Below, piece after piece: positions 41,128 to 50,753 of a stretch of DNA of 64,000 nucleotides. Source of the stretch: Chloroflexota bacterium. Its GTDB lineage: Bacteria; Chloroflexota; Limnocylindria; Limnocylindrales; CSP1-4. The notes under the pieces were generated by a model that did not search any database, was not told the DNA's origin, and was given only the letters and a program-made list of their open reading frames with translations. A program made the position numbers and the translations under genes. Positions within the stretch are counted from its first letter, which is position 1, and each line of letters opens with the position of its first letter. Location: positions 55,371-119,370 of the forward strand of contig CAKKPP010000025.1 in assembly GCA_919901745.1 (NCBI GenBank), in the 5' to 3' direction.

Positions 41128-41196
41128 CCTGGGGAGGTCCTCCGTGGTGCCCGGCCGGTGCCGGACGAGATGGTCTTGCCGGGTGAGCACCGACGG

Positions 41197-42531
41197 TCAG
41201 TTTAGCCGCTCCCCCGCGAGACTCGCGAGCGCGTCGGCCAGCTCGGACACCAGGTCGGCGTCCGGCCCCTCGACCATCACCCGCAGGGCGGGTTCCGTGC
41301 CGGACGGCCGGACGAGGATCCGGCCGGTCTGCCCGAGTCGCTCGCGGGCCTCGCCAATCGCTCGCTGCAGGACGGGATCTCCCTCCCACTGGTCCTTGTG
41401 ACGGGCCGGCGTCGCGCGCTGTTGCTGGGGCAGCATCGGGATGGCCGCCGCCAGGGTTGCCAGCGACTCACCCGTTGCCGCCATGACCCGTAGGAGTTCC
41501 AGGGCGGTCACGATGCCGTCCCCGGAGGTCGCCCGATCGAGCACGATGACGTGGCCGCTCTTCTCGCCGCCGAGTGCCGCGCCGGCGACCTCCATCCCAT
41601 CGAGGATGTAGCGATCCCCGACGGGGGTCCGCACGACGGTCCCGCCCGCCGCGCGAACGGCCGCCTCGAGGCCGCCGTTGGAGAGAACCGACACCACGAG
41701 GGTGCCGTTGGGCAGCGCTCCGCGGGCCAGTCGGTCGAGCGCAAGAATCCCCAGGATCTGATCACCGTCCACGATTGCCCCGGACGAATCGGCCGCGATG
41801 AGCCGATCCGCGTCACCGTCGAGGGCAAATCCAACGTCAGCGCCGGTTTCCGCGACGCGGGCGGCCATCGCCCCCGGGGCGGTGGCCCCGCAATCGACAT
41901 TGATGTTGGCGCCATCCGGCGCATTGTGGATCGTGTCCACGAGCACGCCCGCGGTCGCGAGGATTTCCGGCGCCACCACGCCGCCCGAGCCGTTGGCACA
42001 GTCGAGCACGACCCGCAGGCCGTGGGCGCCGACCTGGGCGGCGATGACACGCCGATCGTCGACGTAGCGCCCGAGCAGGTCATGGGCATCGATCGCAACG
42101 CCGAGGTCGGCGTTGCTCATCCCGCCGAGCTCGTCGGCCTGCCACACGAGGTGTTCCAGCTCGTCCTCGACGGTGTCGTCCAGCTTTCGGCCCCCACGCC
42201 CCAGGACCTTGAGCCCGTTGTCGTCGGCCGGATTGTGCGACGCCGAGACCATGATCCCCGCTGGAAAGTTGCCGGCACCGGCCACATGTGCGAGCGCCGG
42301 GGTCGGAACGACGCCCAGCCGATGGACGTCGACACCCAGGCTGGTCGCTCCGGCCGTGATGGCGGCCACGAACATGTCGCACGACCGGCGCGTGTCCTGG
42401 CCCACGACGAGCGTCCCACCGGGACCGGCCAGTCGATGGGCGGTGGCCCTCCCGAGGGCGTAGGCGAGCGGCGGTTTCAGGTCGACGTTCGCGACGCCGC
42501 GAATGCCGTCGGTACCGAAGAGTCGAGGCAT
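41197..42531 (-). CDS. glmM: Phosphoglucosamine mutase
   Basis: GlmM converts GlcN-6-P to GlcN-1-P (EC 5.4.2.10). The 444-residue protein starts RLFGTDGIRGVANVDLKP. It has the phosphoserine loop VSASHNPADDNGLKVLG, the metal-binding DGDADR and the sugar/phosphate loops GGEKSGHVI and RPSGTEPALRVMVE. Normal length. With glmS downstream and glmU further on, it covers UDP-GlcNAc supply. Placement directly after cdaA-cdaR matches the cdaA-cdaR-glmM order known from Firmicutes, where c-di-AMP signalling and GlmM interact. Confidence 0.96.
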   Translation of the reverse strand: MPRLFGTDGIRGVANVDLKPPLAYALGRATAHRLAGPGGTLVVGQDTRRSCDMFVAAITAGATSLGVDVHRLGVVPTPALAHVAGAGNFPAGIMVSASHNPADDNGLKVLGRGGRKLDDTVEDELEHLVWQADELGGMSNADLGVAIDAHDLLGRYVDDRRVIAAQVGAHGLRVVLDCANGSGGVVAPEILATAGVLVDTIHNAPDGANINVDCGATAPGAMAARVAETGADVGFALDGDADRLIAADSSGAIVDGDQILGILALDRLARGALPNGTLVVSVLSNGGLEAAVRAAGGTVVRTPVGDRYILDGMEVAGAALGGEKSGHVIVLDRATSGDGIVTALELLRVMAATGESLATLAAAIPMLPQQQRATPARHKDQWEGDPVLQRAIGEARERLGQTGRILVRPSGTEPALRVMVEGPDADLVSELADALASLAGERLN

Positions 42532-42541
42532 CGGGCAGCGC

Positions 42542-43780
42542 CTAGGGCACGGGCGACGGGACCGGCGACCCCGTCGGCGGCGGACTGGCAATCGTCACCG
42601 ACACCGTGTCCGGGGCCACCGCGACGAGGGTGAGTCCGGCCGCAAGGTTCGGAGTGAGCGGCACTTCATGCACGCCGGGGCCCAGGCCCGACACGTCGAT
42701 CCTGACCGTGAAGGTACTCGCGGTCAGCCGATCGAGGTCGGCGACCGACCCGCCGATCGTGACCAGGACGCGGTCGCTGGACAGGTCGTAGGTCAGCGAC
42801 GAGTTCGCGCCGGCGACCACGAGCCCGGCACTGAACGTGCGCGTGGCAGTCACCGCTCGAAGGGTCACCGTGACTCGAACCTCGTCAACGCCGAGCGCGA
42901 GGATGCCGGCCGGCAACGAGAGGGCGACCGTTCGGTCGAGGTCGGACGAGATGCCGCTGATCGAGATCGGCTGGGTGTCCAGGCGGGTCAGTGCGGCCAG
43001 CTGGTCGGCGTCGCCCTCGACACCGACGATGACCGGCTCGACGGTCACCGCCGCAACCTCGAATCCGGCCGCCGGCGTCCCGGTGTAGATGGGATTCACG
43101 GCAAGCGATCGCGTCTGCCGGTCGGTGAAGACGGCGATGGTGACGCGGACCGACGAGGGCTCGACATCGACCTGGCTGAGCGGCTCACCAAGCTCGTCGA
43201 GGACGATGAGGTCGACGTCGCGGTCGATGTCGATACCGGAGGGGTCGATTCGCACCCGTGCCACCGCCCTCGCAGCTCGCTTGACGACCGACGACGGGCC
43301 GACAACGGTCGCGCTGCCGAGTGACAGCTGCGCCTCACGAACGTCGAGGCCGGGCGGGATGTCCCCGGTGTCCACCTCGATTGGGACCTCGCGTCGGATG
43401 ACCTCATCGACCTGGATGTTGATCCGGCTCGGTTCAACGTCGAGGATCTGGATCCGGGGGTCGATCGCCTCGACGCGGACGGCGACCGACACTCGCCCGG
43501 CCGTCGGGTCGACGGCCGACAGATCGACCGTCGCCCGGAAACTCGAGCTGTCGAGGCGGATCCCGTCATTCGGGGCGAAGTAGCGGATCCGCACCACGTC
43601 TGGAAGGTTGGTCAGCAGGATCACCGACGAGGGCTGGTTGACCTCCTCGATCGGGACGGATCCCGTGAATGTCCGGGTGTTCTCCGAAAGGACCAGCCCG
43701 GAGTACAGAAGGGTGGCCAGGATCACCGCCCCGAGCTTCAGTGGCCAGTTATGGACGAGGAACCGGGCGGCGCGATTCAC
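42542..43780 (-). CDS. cdaR: CdaR / YbbR-domain membrane regulator of CdaA
   Basis: CdaR has one N-terminal transmembrane helix (about residues 10-31, WPLKLGAVILATLLYSGLVL) and extracytoplasmic YbbR-like repeats. In this 412-residue protein I see about three or four beta-rich repeats from residue 38 on (for example VPIEVDTGDIPPGLDV and VDVEPSSVRVTIAVF), ending in a Pro-rich tail. In Firmicutes it modulates diadenylate cyclase CdaA. The start overlaps the cdaA stop by four bases. Function inferred from domain and neighbour. Confidence 0.9.
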   Translation of the reverse strand: MNRAARFLVHNWPLKLGAVILATLLYSGLVLSENTRTFTGSVPIEEVNQPSSVILLTNLPDVVRIRYFAPNDGIRLDSSSFRATVDLSAVDPTAGRVSVAVRVEAIDPRIQILDVEPSRINIQVDEVIRREVPIEVDTGDIPPGLDVREAQLSLGSATVVGPSSVVKRAARAVARVRIDPSGIDIDRDVDLIVLDELGEPLSQVDVEPSSVRVTIAVFTDRQTRSLAVNPIYTGTPAAGFEVAAVTVEPVIVGVEGDADQLAALTRLDTQPISISGISSDLDRTVALSLPAGILALGVDEVRVTVTLRAVTATRTFSAGLVVAGANSSLTYDLSSDRVLVTIGGSVADLDRLTASTFTVRIDVSGLGPGVHEVPLTPNLAAGLTLVAVAPDTVSVTIASPPPTGSPVPSPVP

Positions 43781-44634
43781 GTGGGCGACTGCTCGGCCGA
43801 GGACATGGTTTCGTCCGGTGGACGTGTGCTGCGGCGCCCGAGCGGCCCGCCGCCGTTGGTGTTGCTGAGCAGGGTCACGATTGCCCGGGTCAGCTGCGCC
43901 TCGCCCAGGTTGCGCACGATTCGCGCCCGCTCCACCAGGCTGATCTGGCCGTTCTCCTCGGACACGACGACGACCACGGCGTCGGTCTGCTCGGTGATTC
44001 CGAGGGCAGCCCGGTGGCGCGTGCCGTAGCGCTCCGTATGCACGGTCATCTCGGCCAGCGGGAGGAGCGCGCCTGCCGCGAGGACCTGATCGCCGCGAAC
44101 GATGACCGCACCGTCGTGCAACGCGGTTCTCGGGAAGAAGATCGTGCGCAACAGGTCGACCGAGAGCTCGGCATGGATCATGACCCCGGTCTCGGCGATC
44201 TCCTCGAGCCCGGTCTCGCGTTCGAGCACGATGAGCGCCCCGTGGCCCTCACGGGACAGGATGGACGCCGCGCCCGACACGATCGATGCGACGCGGTCCA
44301 CGGCGCGGTTGTCGGATCCCGCGAACAGCCAGGCCATCGACCCGAACCGCCCGATCCGCTCCAGGGCACGACGGAGTTCCGGCTGGAAGACGACGACGAG
44401 CGCGAACAGGCCGACCACGGCACCCGTTTCCATGATTCGTGTCAGCAGCCGGAGATCGAGCTCCTGGGCAATGGCATAGACCAGGAACAGGACCGTCACG
44501 CCGATCACAAGCCGAACCGCTCGGGTCCCGCGGATCAAGCTGAACAGCCAGTAGATCAGGAGGGCGGTGATCCCGATGTCGAGCAGTGTTGTCGGTCGGA
44601 CCTGGTCCAGGATCGACTCGATGAGCTGCGGCAT
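43777..44634 (-). CDS. cdaA: Diadenylate cyclase CdaA
   Basis: CdaA makes cyclic di-AMP from two ATP at the membrane (EC 2.7.7.85). The 285-residue protein has three N-terminal transmembrane helices (about 20-40, 45-62, 75-95) and a DAC domain. The DAC domain has the catalytic LHDGAVIV near residue 172 and GTRHRAALG near 200. A C-terminal tail of about 40 residues is Gly/Arg/Ser-rich. The ATG at 44634 is chosen because it is the first methionine after an apparent leaderless promoter. CdaR follows. The neighbours suggest control of cell-wall or osmolyte homeostasis. Confidence 0.95.
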   Translation of the reverse strand: MPQLIESILDQVRPTTLLDIGITALLIYWLFSLIRGTRAVRLVIGVTVLFLVYAIAQELDLRLLTRIMETGAVVGLFALVVVFQPELRRALERIGRFGSMAWLFAGSDNRAVDRVASIVSGAASILSREGHGALIVLERETGLEEIAETGVMIHAELSVDLLRTIFFPRTALHDGAVIVRGDQVLAAGALLPLAEMTVHTERYGTRHRAALGITEQTDAVVVVVSEENGQISLVERARIVRNLGEAQLTRAIVTLLSNTNGGGPLGRRSTRPPDETMSSAEQSPT

Positions 44635-44642
44635 CGCTCGGC

Positions 44643-44648
44643 AGTGTA
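44643..44648 (-). promoter_or_regulatory. Putative -10 element for cdaA (leaderless)
   Basis: On the minus strand TACACT lies eight bases before the cdaA ATG, in the context TGCTACACT, the same as upstream of the polyprenyl synthase. A transcript from here would begin at the start codon. No Shine-Dalgarno precedes the ATG. Confidence 0.5.
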
Positions 44649-44657
44649 GCATCGCGC

Positions 44658-44679
44658 CCCTCTCGAACCGGGGAGAGGG
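44658..44679 (-). terminator. Hairpin between the TPR gene and cdaA
   Basis: A perfect 7-bp stem, CCCTCTC paired with GAGAGGG, closes an 8-base loop. It lies after the TPR stop and before the cdaA -10. No T-tract follows, so it could be a Rho-independent-like terminator with weak tail or an attenuator. Confidence 0.5.
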
Positions 44680-44691
44680 CCCGGTCGACGC

Positions 44692-45675
44692 TCAGGAACA
44701 GAAGGCCATCAGCGATGGATCGTCGCCAAAGTGCGTCCGCACGACGGCGCACAGACGATCTCGCGTCGCGTGGTCCTCATCGAGCTCGGCGAGTCGGCCG
44801 ACGAGGCGAACCTTGTCCGCGGCCAGCGCGATCCAGCCCGCGTCGAGGTAGAGCTCGACAAGGTCCAGGTGCAGCTGTCCGCTCGTCGGCGACGTGGCCA
44901 ATGCCAGGGAACACGCGTCGAGAGCGACGCGCCACCGGCCATCGACGCGCAGGCTCGCGACGGCCTCCCGGTAGGCCGCGAGGGCGGTCGCCGGATCTCC
45001 TGCGTCGAAGGCCGCATCGGCCGCGGCGATCCGCTCGAGTGGGTCGCCGGGCCCGGCACCGAGATCCTCGTCGGCCGGCTCGCTCGCCGCGATCCGCCTG
45101 CCGCTGGAGGGAGAATCGACAACCACGATGTCCGCCGACGACGCGATCGCGTCGTCGGTCGTCGCCGGGGTCGTCGCCGGCTGCTCGAGAATGCGCAGTG
45201 CTCGGGCGATGACGGCCCTGGTCGCATCGCTCATGTCGGCCCCACGAATCCGACCGACGATGCGAGCCACGGTGCGTCCTCGGTCGGGCGGTTCGGTGAG
45301 TTCGAGGGAGCGGCGAGCCGCGTCGCCGGCCTCGGTCTGACGACCTGCACCGTCGTGAACCTCGGCCAGCGCCACGAACGCCTCCGCCGCGTCGACCCGG
45401 CGGCCAAGGGCGACCAGGGCGTCTGCTCGGCCCGCCAGCGCGTCGATGTCCGCGGCGGATCGTTCGAGGGCGCGATCGAAGACGGCGAGCGCCTCACCGT
45501 CGCGCCCCAGTCGACGCAGTGTCGTGCCCATGCCGTTGAGCGGCAGCGCCCGCTCCGGTGCGATCGTCGCGGCCTCGGTGTAAGCGTTCAGTGCCTTTTC
45601 GAGTTGGCCCCTGAGCGCGGCGACATGGCCGCGGCGGAGGGCGTCCTTGTAGCGGTCGAACAGCGCGTCGGCCAC
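44692..45675 (-). CDS. Tetratricopeptide-repeat protein
   Basis: This soluble, acidic, helix-rich 327-residue protein has several degenerate TPR units in the N-terminal 110 residues (for example RGQLEKALNAYTEAATIAPERALPLN, quoted in parts: ALNAYTEAATIAPE and GDGEALAVFDRALE-like segments). More TPR-like helices lie near the C-terminus (CSLALATSPTSGQLHLDLVEL). An Asp/Ser/Thr-rich middle (about 185-220) is likely flexible. It probably is a scaffold; no partner can be named. The GTG at 45675, just past the argF stop, is chosen because the longer frame lies inside argF. Confidence 0.78.
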   Translation of the reverse strand: MADALFDRYKDALRRGHVAALRGQLEKALNAYTEAATIAPERALPLNGMGTTLRRLGRDGEALAVFDRALERSAADIDALAGRADALVALGRRVDAAEAFVALAEVHDGAGRQTEAGDAARRSLELTEPPDRGRTVARIVGRIRGADMSDATRAVIARALRILEQPATTPATTDDAIASSADIVVVDSPSSGRRIAASEPADEDLGAGPGDPLERIAAADAAFDAGDPATALAAYREAVASLRVDGRWRVALDACSLALATSPTSGQLHLDLVELYLDAGWIALAADKVRLVGRLAELDEDHATRDRLCAVVRTHFGDDPSLMAFCS

Positions 45676-45682
45676 GTCCGGA

Positions 45683-46639
45683 TCAGTCCACCGGGTCGCC
45701 GAGGATCTCGGCGAGGAGGCCCTTCTGGACATGGAGCCGATTCTCCGACTGGTCCAGGACGATGCTGCCGGGGCCGTCGAGAACATCCGAGGTGATCTCT
45801 TCTCCGCGATGGGCGGGCAGGCAGTGCATCACGACGGCGTCCCGGTTGGCGATCGCGAGCAGATCGGCGTTGACCTGATAGCGGGCGAACGCGTCACGGC
45901 GCTCCTCGGCCTCGGCCTCCTGGCCCATCGACGTCCACGCGTCGGTGTAGATCACGGCCGCCTCGCGGACGATCTCGGCCGGGTCGACGCCGAGGATCAG
46001 GGACCCCCCGCCCGCGGCAGCGATACTCCGCGCGCGGTCGACGATTCGCGCATTCGGAGCGTATCCCGGCGGACTCGCGAGGCGAACCTCCATGCCCAGG
46101 GCAACGCCCAGGAGGGCGAGCGAATGGAAGACGTTGTTGCCATCGCCGACGAAGGCGAGGACGACGCCGCGGAGCGACCCAAAGCGTTCGCGAAGCGTGA
46201 ACACATCGGCCAACGCCTGGCACGGATGCTCGCGCAGCGTCAGGCCGTTGATCACCGGAACCGTGGCCTGCGCCGCCAGCTCGACGACCACCTCGTGGGG
46301 CCCTGTGCGAGCCACGATCGCGTCGACGAACCGATCGAGGTTCCGGGCCACGTCACGGACGCTCTCGCGGGCACCGAGAACGACGTCGTTGGTCAGATAG
46401 ATCGCATGACCTCCCAGCTGGGCCATGCCCGCCTCGAAGGTCACGCGCGTTCGCAGACTGGGCTTCTGGAACAGCATGGCGAGCGTTCGCCCGGCCAGCG
46501 GCGGCCCGACGTGCCGGCGCGTCCGGCGAAACTCGTCCTTCAGCGCCGTCGTGCGGTCGAAGACACGTTCGACTTCGGCGACGGACAGGTCGGCGATGCT
46601 CAGCAGGTCACGACCGCGGAGCGGATCGGCAGTCGCCAT
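45683..46639 (-). CDS. argF: Ornithine carbamoyltransferase
   Basis: OTC makes citrulline from ornithine and carbamoyl phosphate in arginine synthesis (EC 2.1.3.3). The 318-residue protein has the carbamoyl phosphate motif KPSLRTRVTFE near residue 57, REHPCQALADVFTL near 136, FVGDGNNVFHSL and HCLPAHRGEEI near 275. All key residues look intact. No other arginine genes are nearby; it lies at the end of the rplM-rpsI group, with 25 bases between. Confidence 0.95.
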   Translation of the reverse strand: MATADPLRGRDLLSIADLSVAEVERVFDRTTALKDEFRRTRRHVGPPLAGRTLAMLFQKPSLRTRVTFEAGMAQLGGHAIYLTNDVVLGARESVRDVARNLDRFVDAIVARTGPHEVVVELAAQATVPVINGLTLREHPCQALADVFTLRERFGSLRGVVLAFVGDGNNVFHSLALLGVALGMEVRLASPPGYAPNARIVDRARSIAAAGGGSLILGVDPAEIVREAAVIYTDAWTSMGQEAEAEERRDAFARYQVNADLLAIANRDAVVMHCLPAHRGEEITSDVLDGPGSIVLDQSENRLHVQKGLLAEILGDPVD

Positions 46640-46664
46640 GGCGATCGAGCTCGCCCCGCGCGGA

Positions 46665-47063
46665 TCAGCGCTTGGTGTACTGCGGCGCCTTCCGGGCGCG
46701 CTTGAGGCCGTACTTCTTGCGTTCCTTCATGCGCGGATCGCGCGTCAGGAATCCGGCCTGGCGCAGCGGGATCCGGTTCGCGTCTGGATCCACCTCGAGG
46801 AGGGCCCGTGCGATCCCGTGACGAATGGCCCCCGCCTGACCGGTCACCCCACCGCCCTCGACCTTGATCATGGCGTTGAACCGGCCCTCGGTCCCGGTGA
46901 CACGGAACGGCATGCGCAGGTCGACCTCGTTGATCGCATTCCCGAAATGCTCGTCGAGGGACCGACCGTTCACGACGATCTCGCCATCTCCGGGCAACAG
47001 GCGGACACGGGCGACGGCCGTCTTGCGACGTCCGGTACCCGAAAAGAAGGACAGCGTGGTCAT
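46665..47063 (-). CDS. rpsI: 30S ribosomal protein uS9
   Basis: Small-subunit protein whose C-terminal tail reaches the P-site tRNA. 132 residues, starting [17 protein letters not shown] and ending in the invariant basic [17 protein letters not shown]. It lies 16 bases downstream of rplM in the standard rplM-rpsI pair, followed by argF. Confidence 0.97.
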   Translation of the reverse strand: MTTLSFFSGTGRRKTAVARVRLLPGDGEIVVNGRSLDEHFGNAINEVDLRMPFRVTGTEGRFNAMIKVEGGGVTGQAGAIRHGIARALLEVDPDANRIPLRQAGFLTRDPRMKERKKYGLKRARKAPQYTKR

Positions 47064-47079
47064 GGGCGACTTCTCCTCG

Positions 47080-47511
47080 TCAGGCGAGCGGCTCAGGCCG
47101 CTGGGCCTGATGCGGGTGGTCCGTTCCGGCGTAGATCTTGAGCTTGCGCAGTTGCTGAGCCCCGAGGCGGGTGTGTGGCAGCATGCCCTTGACGGCCCGC
47201 CGGATGACTTCCTCCGGGCGGCGCGCCAGGAGGTGGCCGAGGGTCTCCTGCTTGAGGCCCTGCGGGTGCCCGCTGTGGCGAATGTAGAGCTTCGACTCGA
47301 GTTTGTCGCTGGTCACCGTGATCTTGCCCGCATTGAGCACGATCACGTGGTCGCCCGAGTCAAGGTTCGGGCTGTACGTCGGCTTGTGCTTGCCCTCGAG
47401 GATACGCGCGATGCGCGAGGCGAGCCGCCCAAGCGTCTGGTCGGCCGCATCCACGACGTACCAGCGTCGTTCGATCTCGCTTTCGCGGACCGCGTGGGTC
47501 TTCGCGTTCAT
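47080..47511 (-). CDS. rplM: 50S ribosomal protein uL13
   Basis: Early-assembly protein of the 50S subunit. The 143-residue product has [36 protein letters not shown] and the C-terminal [20 protein letters not shown]. The ATG at 47511 is chosen over longer open sequence because it overlaps the truA stop (ATGA). Confidence 0.97.
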   Translation of the reverse strand: MNAKTHAVRESEIERRWYVVDAADQTLGRLASRIARILEGKHKPTYSPNLDSGDHVIVLNAGKITVTSDKLESKLYIRHSGHPQGLKQETLGHLLARRPEEVIRRAVKGMLPHTRLGAQQLRKLKIYAGTDHPHQAQRPEPLA

Positions 47512-48320
47512 CGTTCCTCGTATTCTCCGTTCGCTTCGCTCGTTCGACGCCCAAAGGCGACCCGTCGCAGGCACAGGCCCAGCGCCGGAGCAGCTGCCCC
47601 GTCGAGGGCCGGTCGTCGATCGGCCAGGGCCGCGGCGACCGCCATCTCATCCATCTTGCCTCGACCCACCTCCAGGAGGGCGGCCACCATGCGGCGCACC
47701 ATTCCCCTCAGGAATGCGTTGGCCCGGACGTCAATCGTGACGAGCCGGCCCGCTCGCCGGACCCGGACCGAGTGAACGATCCGAACCGGTTGACGATCCG
47801 CTCCCCCAAAGGCGCTGAAGTCGTGCCGGCCTTCGAAGACCGACCCGGCCCGCGCCATCGCGGCGGTGTCGAGTGGGGCCCATACCTGGAGCGCCATTCG
47901 CTCCCGACCTGGACTGCGCGGCCCATTCCAGATGGTATAGCGGTACTCCCGATACCGCGCCGCATGCCGGGGGTTGAACGTCTTCGGAGCCGTCCGAAGG
48001 TCGCGGATTGCGACATCCCTCGGCAGGATTCCGTTGAGTGCCACCATCAGTTCCGGTGCCGCGAGCCGCCCGGCATAGGTGAAAGCGATCACCTGTCCCG
48101 TGGCATGCACTCCGGCATCCGTCCGTCCGGCGCCGTCGACCGCTCGGCGCACCCCATGGCTGAGGCGAGCCAATGCGTCCTCCAGCACCCCCTGGACCGT
48201 TCGTGTCCCAGGCTGCGCCTGGAACCCGAAGAAGTCCGTGCCGTCATATTCCACCCGGGCGCGGAAGCGACCAGGCGCGCCCTCTCGGGCGCTGTCGTCG
48301 ACGCCCTGTCGGGCGTCCAT
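47508..48320 (-). CDS. truA: tRNA pseudouridine(38-40) synthase
   Basis: TruA modifies positions 38-40 in the tRNA anticodon stem (EC 5.4.99.12). The 270-residue protein has [17 protein letters not shown], the catalytic Asp in [33 protein letters not shown] and the C-terminal [14 protein letters not shown]. Start ATG 48320 lies seven bases after rplQ; the longer frame is discarded. It sits in the usual rplQ-truA-rplM position. Confidence 0.94.
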   Translation of the reverse strand: MDARQGVDDSAREGAPGRFRARVEYDGTDFFGFQAQPGTRTVQGVLEDALARLSHGVRRAVDGAGRTDAGVHATGQVIAFTYAGRLAAPELMVALNGILPRDVAIRDLRTAPKTFNPRHAARYREYRYTIWNGPRSPGRERMALQVWAPLDTAAMARAGSVFEGRHDFSAFGGADRQPVRIVHSVRVRRAGRLVTIDVRANAFLRGMVRRMVAALLEVGRGKMDEMAVAAALADRRPALDGAAAPALGLCLRRVAFGRRTSEANGEYEER

Positions 48321-48327
48321 CTCAACC

Positions 48328-48681
48328 TCAGACGAGCTCGAGCTGGACGATCTCGGCGGCGTCGCCCAGCCGCCGCCCGATGCGCACAATCCGGGTATAT
48401 CCGGAGGGTCGATCGGCGTACTTTGGGGCGATCTCATTGAACAGCTTGTCGATGACAAGCGGCTCGTCCGGAAAGACGGCGACGACGGCCCGGCGTGCCG
48501 AGAGGTCGCCGCGCTTTGCGAGGGTGATCATCTTCTCGACCTGTCCGCGGACTTCCTTGGCCTTGGCCTCGGTCGTCTTGATTCGCTCGTGGCGAAGGAC
48601 CGCGACGGTCAGGCTGCGGTACAGCGCCATGCGCGGCCCATGCTTGCGACTGAGCTTGCGGCCGTCCACTCGGTGGGCCAC
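48328..48681 (-). CDS. rplQ: 50S ribosomal protein bL17
   Basis: 117 residues, normal length. It has KLSRKHGPRMALYRSLTVAVL, RIKTTEAKAKEVRGQVEKMI and a C-terminal GYTRIVRIGRRLGDAAEIVQLEL. It follows rpoA by two bases, the end of the alpha operon. Confidence 0.97.
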   Translation of the reverse strand: MAHRVDGRKLSRKHGPRMALYRSLTVAVLRHERIKTTEAKAKEVRGQVEKMITLAKRGDLSARRAVVAVFPDEPLVIDKLFNEIAPKYADRPSGYTRIVRIGRRLGDAAEIVQLELV

Positions 48682-48683
48682 GA

Positions 48684-49688
48684 TCAGGCCTCTGCCTCGT
48701 CGTCGAGTGACTCGTCGCCGTCCACGCCATCCGCGTCGAGACCGTCCGAGGGAGCCAGCGACTCGGGCAGAATGAAGCCCCGCATCATGAGGCGTTCCTT
48801 CATTTCGTCGAGCGACTTCTTGCCGAAGTTGCGCATGCGCAGCAGATCGTCGTCCTTGAGCTGGAGGAGCTGACCCACCTTCACGATGTTGTTCCGCTTG
48901 AGCGAGTTGTACGCCCGCATCGGCAGGTCGAGCTCCTCGATCGGCATGTCGAGCATGTTCGGCGGGAGTTGCGGTACCCCCGCGGCCGCACGGTCGACAG
49001 GGGTTGCCGCCGCTCCAATCGTGACAAACGGGCGGAACTGGTTGACGAGAACCTCGGCCGACCGGCTGAGCGCCTCCTCCGGCGAGACGGTTCCGTCGGT
49101 CTCCATCTCGATCGTCAACTTGTCGTAGTTGGTCACCTGACCGACGCGCATGCTCTCGACCCAGTAGTTCACCTTGCGCACGGGCGTGAAGATCGCGTCG
49201 ACCGCGATGACTCCGATCGGCAGGGCCTCAGCGCGTTCCGCGGCGAGGTAGCCGACGCCGCGCTCGACCGTGAGGTCCATCTCGATCGTCACGTCGTCGG
49301 CGTCAAGGGTCATCAGCACGAGATCCGAATTGGTGATCTCGACATCGGCCGACTCGGCAATGTCCGCGGCCGTGACGGCGCCGGCGCCACTCTTGATCAG
49401 GCGCAGCTGGACCGGATGCGCGACGAAACTCCGGAGGCGGAGTTTCTTGACGTTGAGCACAATCTGGGTGACGTCCTCCTTGACCCCCGGAATCGTCGAG
49501 AACTCCTGGTAGACGTCGCGGATCTGGATGGACGTCACGGCGGCGCCCTCCAGCGACGACAGGAGGACCCGGCGGAGGGCGTTGCCGAGGGTCACGCCAT
49601 AGCCGGCCTGAAGCGGGCCGGCTTCGTACTTCGCGTACGCGCCGACTTCTTCAATGGGCTCGATCTGTGGGCTGTCGAGTTCGATCAT
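48684..49688 (-). CDS. rpoA: DNA-directed RNA polymerase subunit alpha
   Basis: Dimerisation platform of RNA polymerase. The 334-residue protein has the N-terminal domain (GYGVTLGNALRRVLLSSLEG) and a CTD (about 245-310, LDLPMRAYNSLKRNNIVKVGQLL and RNFGKKSLDEMKERL) for promoter/activator contacts. An acidic 20-residue tail follows. It lies nine bases after rpsD in the alpha operon. Confidence 0.98.
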   Translation of the reverse strand: MIELDSPQIEPIEEVGAYAKYEAGPLQAGYGVTLGNALRRVLLSSLEGAAVTSIQIRDVYQEFSTIPGVKEDVTQIVLNVKKLRLRSFVAHPVQLRLIKSGAGAVTAADIAESADVEITNSDLVLMTLDADDVTIEMDLTVERGVGYLAAERAEALPIGVIAVDAIFTPVRKVNYWVESMRVGQVTNYDKLTIEMETDGTVSPEEALSRSAEVLVNQFRPFVTIGAAATPVDRAAAGVPQLPPNMLDMPIEELDLPMRAYNSLKRNNIVKVGQLLQLKDDDLLRMRNFGKKSLDEMKERLMMRGFILPESLAPSDGLDADGVDGDESLDDEAEA

Positions 49689-49697
49689 GGAAGCGGG

Positions 49698-50324
49698 TTA
49701 CCTCGAGTAGTACTCGACCACGAGCTGCTCGTTCAGGTCGAGGGGCATCTGGTCGCGGCGCGGCGGCTCATTGACGGTGCCGGCCAATTTGGCGGCATCG
49801 ACACTCAGCCACTCGGGAGCCTGGTGGGATCGAAGCGTCTCCTTCGCCGTCTTGAACGGGTCACGAACACGGCGGGATTCGCGGACCTCGATCCGATCTC
49901 CCGGCTTGAGCTGGAACGACGGGATGTTGGTTGGCCGGCCGTTGACCTGGAAGTGGCCGTGGCCGACAAGCTGTCGGGCCTGGGCCCGAGAGGTCGCGAA
50001 TCCCATTCGGAAGACGACATTGTCAAAACGGAATTCCAGGAGGCGGAGGAGGTTCTCGCCGGTCACACCCGGCTTCGACTCGGCAACGACGAAGTAGTTC
50101 CGGAACTGGCGCTCCAGCACCGAGTACACCCGGCGAACCTTCTGCTTCTCTCGAAGCTGCACGCCGTACTCACTCACCTTGCGGCGGCGGACGCCGTGCT
50201 GACCGGGCGGACTGGGGCGCCGCTCGAAGGCGCACTTCTTGGAATAGCAGCGGCTGCCCTTGAGGAAGAGCTTGGCTCCCTCGCGGCGGCACAGCCGGCA
50301 GACAGACTCGGTGTATCGGGCCAT
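49698..50324 (-). CDS. rpsD: 30S ribosomal protein uS4 (zinc-type)
   Basis: Primary 16S-binding assembly protein, in many bacteria the autogenous repressor of its operon. The 208-residue protein starts with a zinc finger ([15 protein letters not shown], then [11 protein letters not shown]). It has the S4 RNA-binding domain [19 protein letters not shown] and the C-terminal LVVEYYSR. Operator position is not evident. Confidence 0.97.
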   Translation of the reverse strand: MARYTESVCRLCRREGAKLFLKGSRCYSKKCAFERRPSPPGQHGVRRRKVSEYGVQLREKQKVRRVYSVLERQFRNYFVVAESKPGVTGENLLRLLEFRFDNVVFRMGFATSRAQARQLVGHGHFQVNGRPTNIPSFQLKPGDRIEVRESRRVRDPFKTAKETLRSHQAPEWLSVDAAKLAGTVNEPPRRDQMPLDLNEQLVVEYYSR

Positions 50325-50339
50325 CAGTTCCTGACTCGG

Positions 50340-50735
50340 CTAAACCCGGCGCCGCTTCGGAGCGCGGCAACCGTTGTGGGGGATGGGGGTGACGTCGGTG
50401 ATCGCCGAGACCTCGAGACCGGCCGCCTGGAGCGACCGGACGGCCTGCTCACGCCCGGCGCCGGGACCCTTGACGTAGACCTCGACCTGGCGCATCCCGT
50501 GTTCCATCGCACGGCGCGCGGCTCCTTCGGCCGAGAGGGCCGCCGCATACGGGGTGCTCTTGCGGGATCCCTTGAAGCCGGCGGTGCCCGCCGAGCCCCA
50601 ACTGATGACGGCGCCGCTGATATCCGTGATCGTGATGATCGTGTTGTTGAACGACGCCTGGATGTGAACGTGGCCCTGGGGCACGTTCTTCTTCTCTCGA
50701 CGGCGCTGCTTGACAGCTTTCTTGCGTTCGGCCAT
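50340..50735 (-). CDS. rpsK: 30S ribosomal protein uS11
   Basis: Platform protein near the E site. 131 residues with [53 protein letters not shown] and the C-terminal [16 protein letters not shown]. Basic N-terminal extension of normal type. Alpha-operon gene. Confidence 0.97.
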   Translation of the reverse strand: MAERKKAVKQRRREKKNVPQGHVHIQASFNNTIITITDISGAVISWGSAGTAGFKGSRKSTPYAAALSAEGAARRAMEHGMRQVEVYVKGPGAGREQAVRSLQAAGLEVSAITDVTPIPHNGCRAPKRRRV

Positions 50736-50753
50736 GCCTGTCGCTGTCCCTCG

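Noticed and set aside
41128..41196. Search for a glmS ribozyme upstream of glmS
   Set aside because: The 69-base gap between glmM and glmS is too short for the ribozyme and I saw no matching conserved core.
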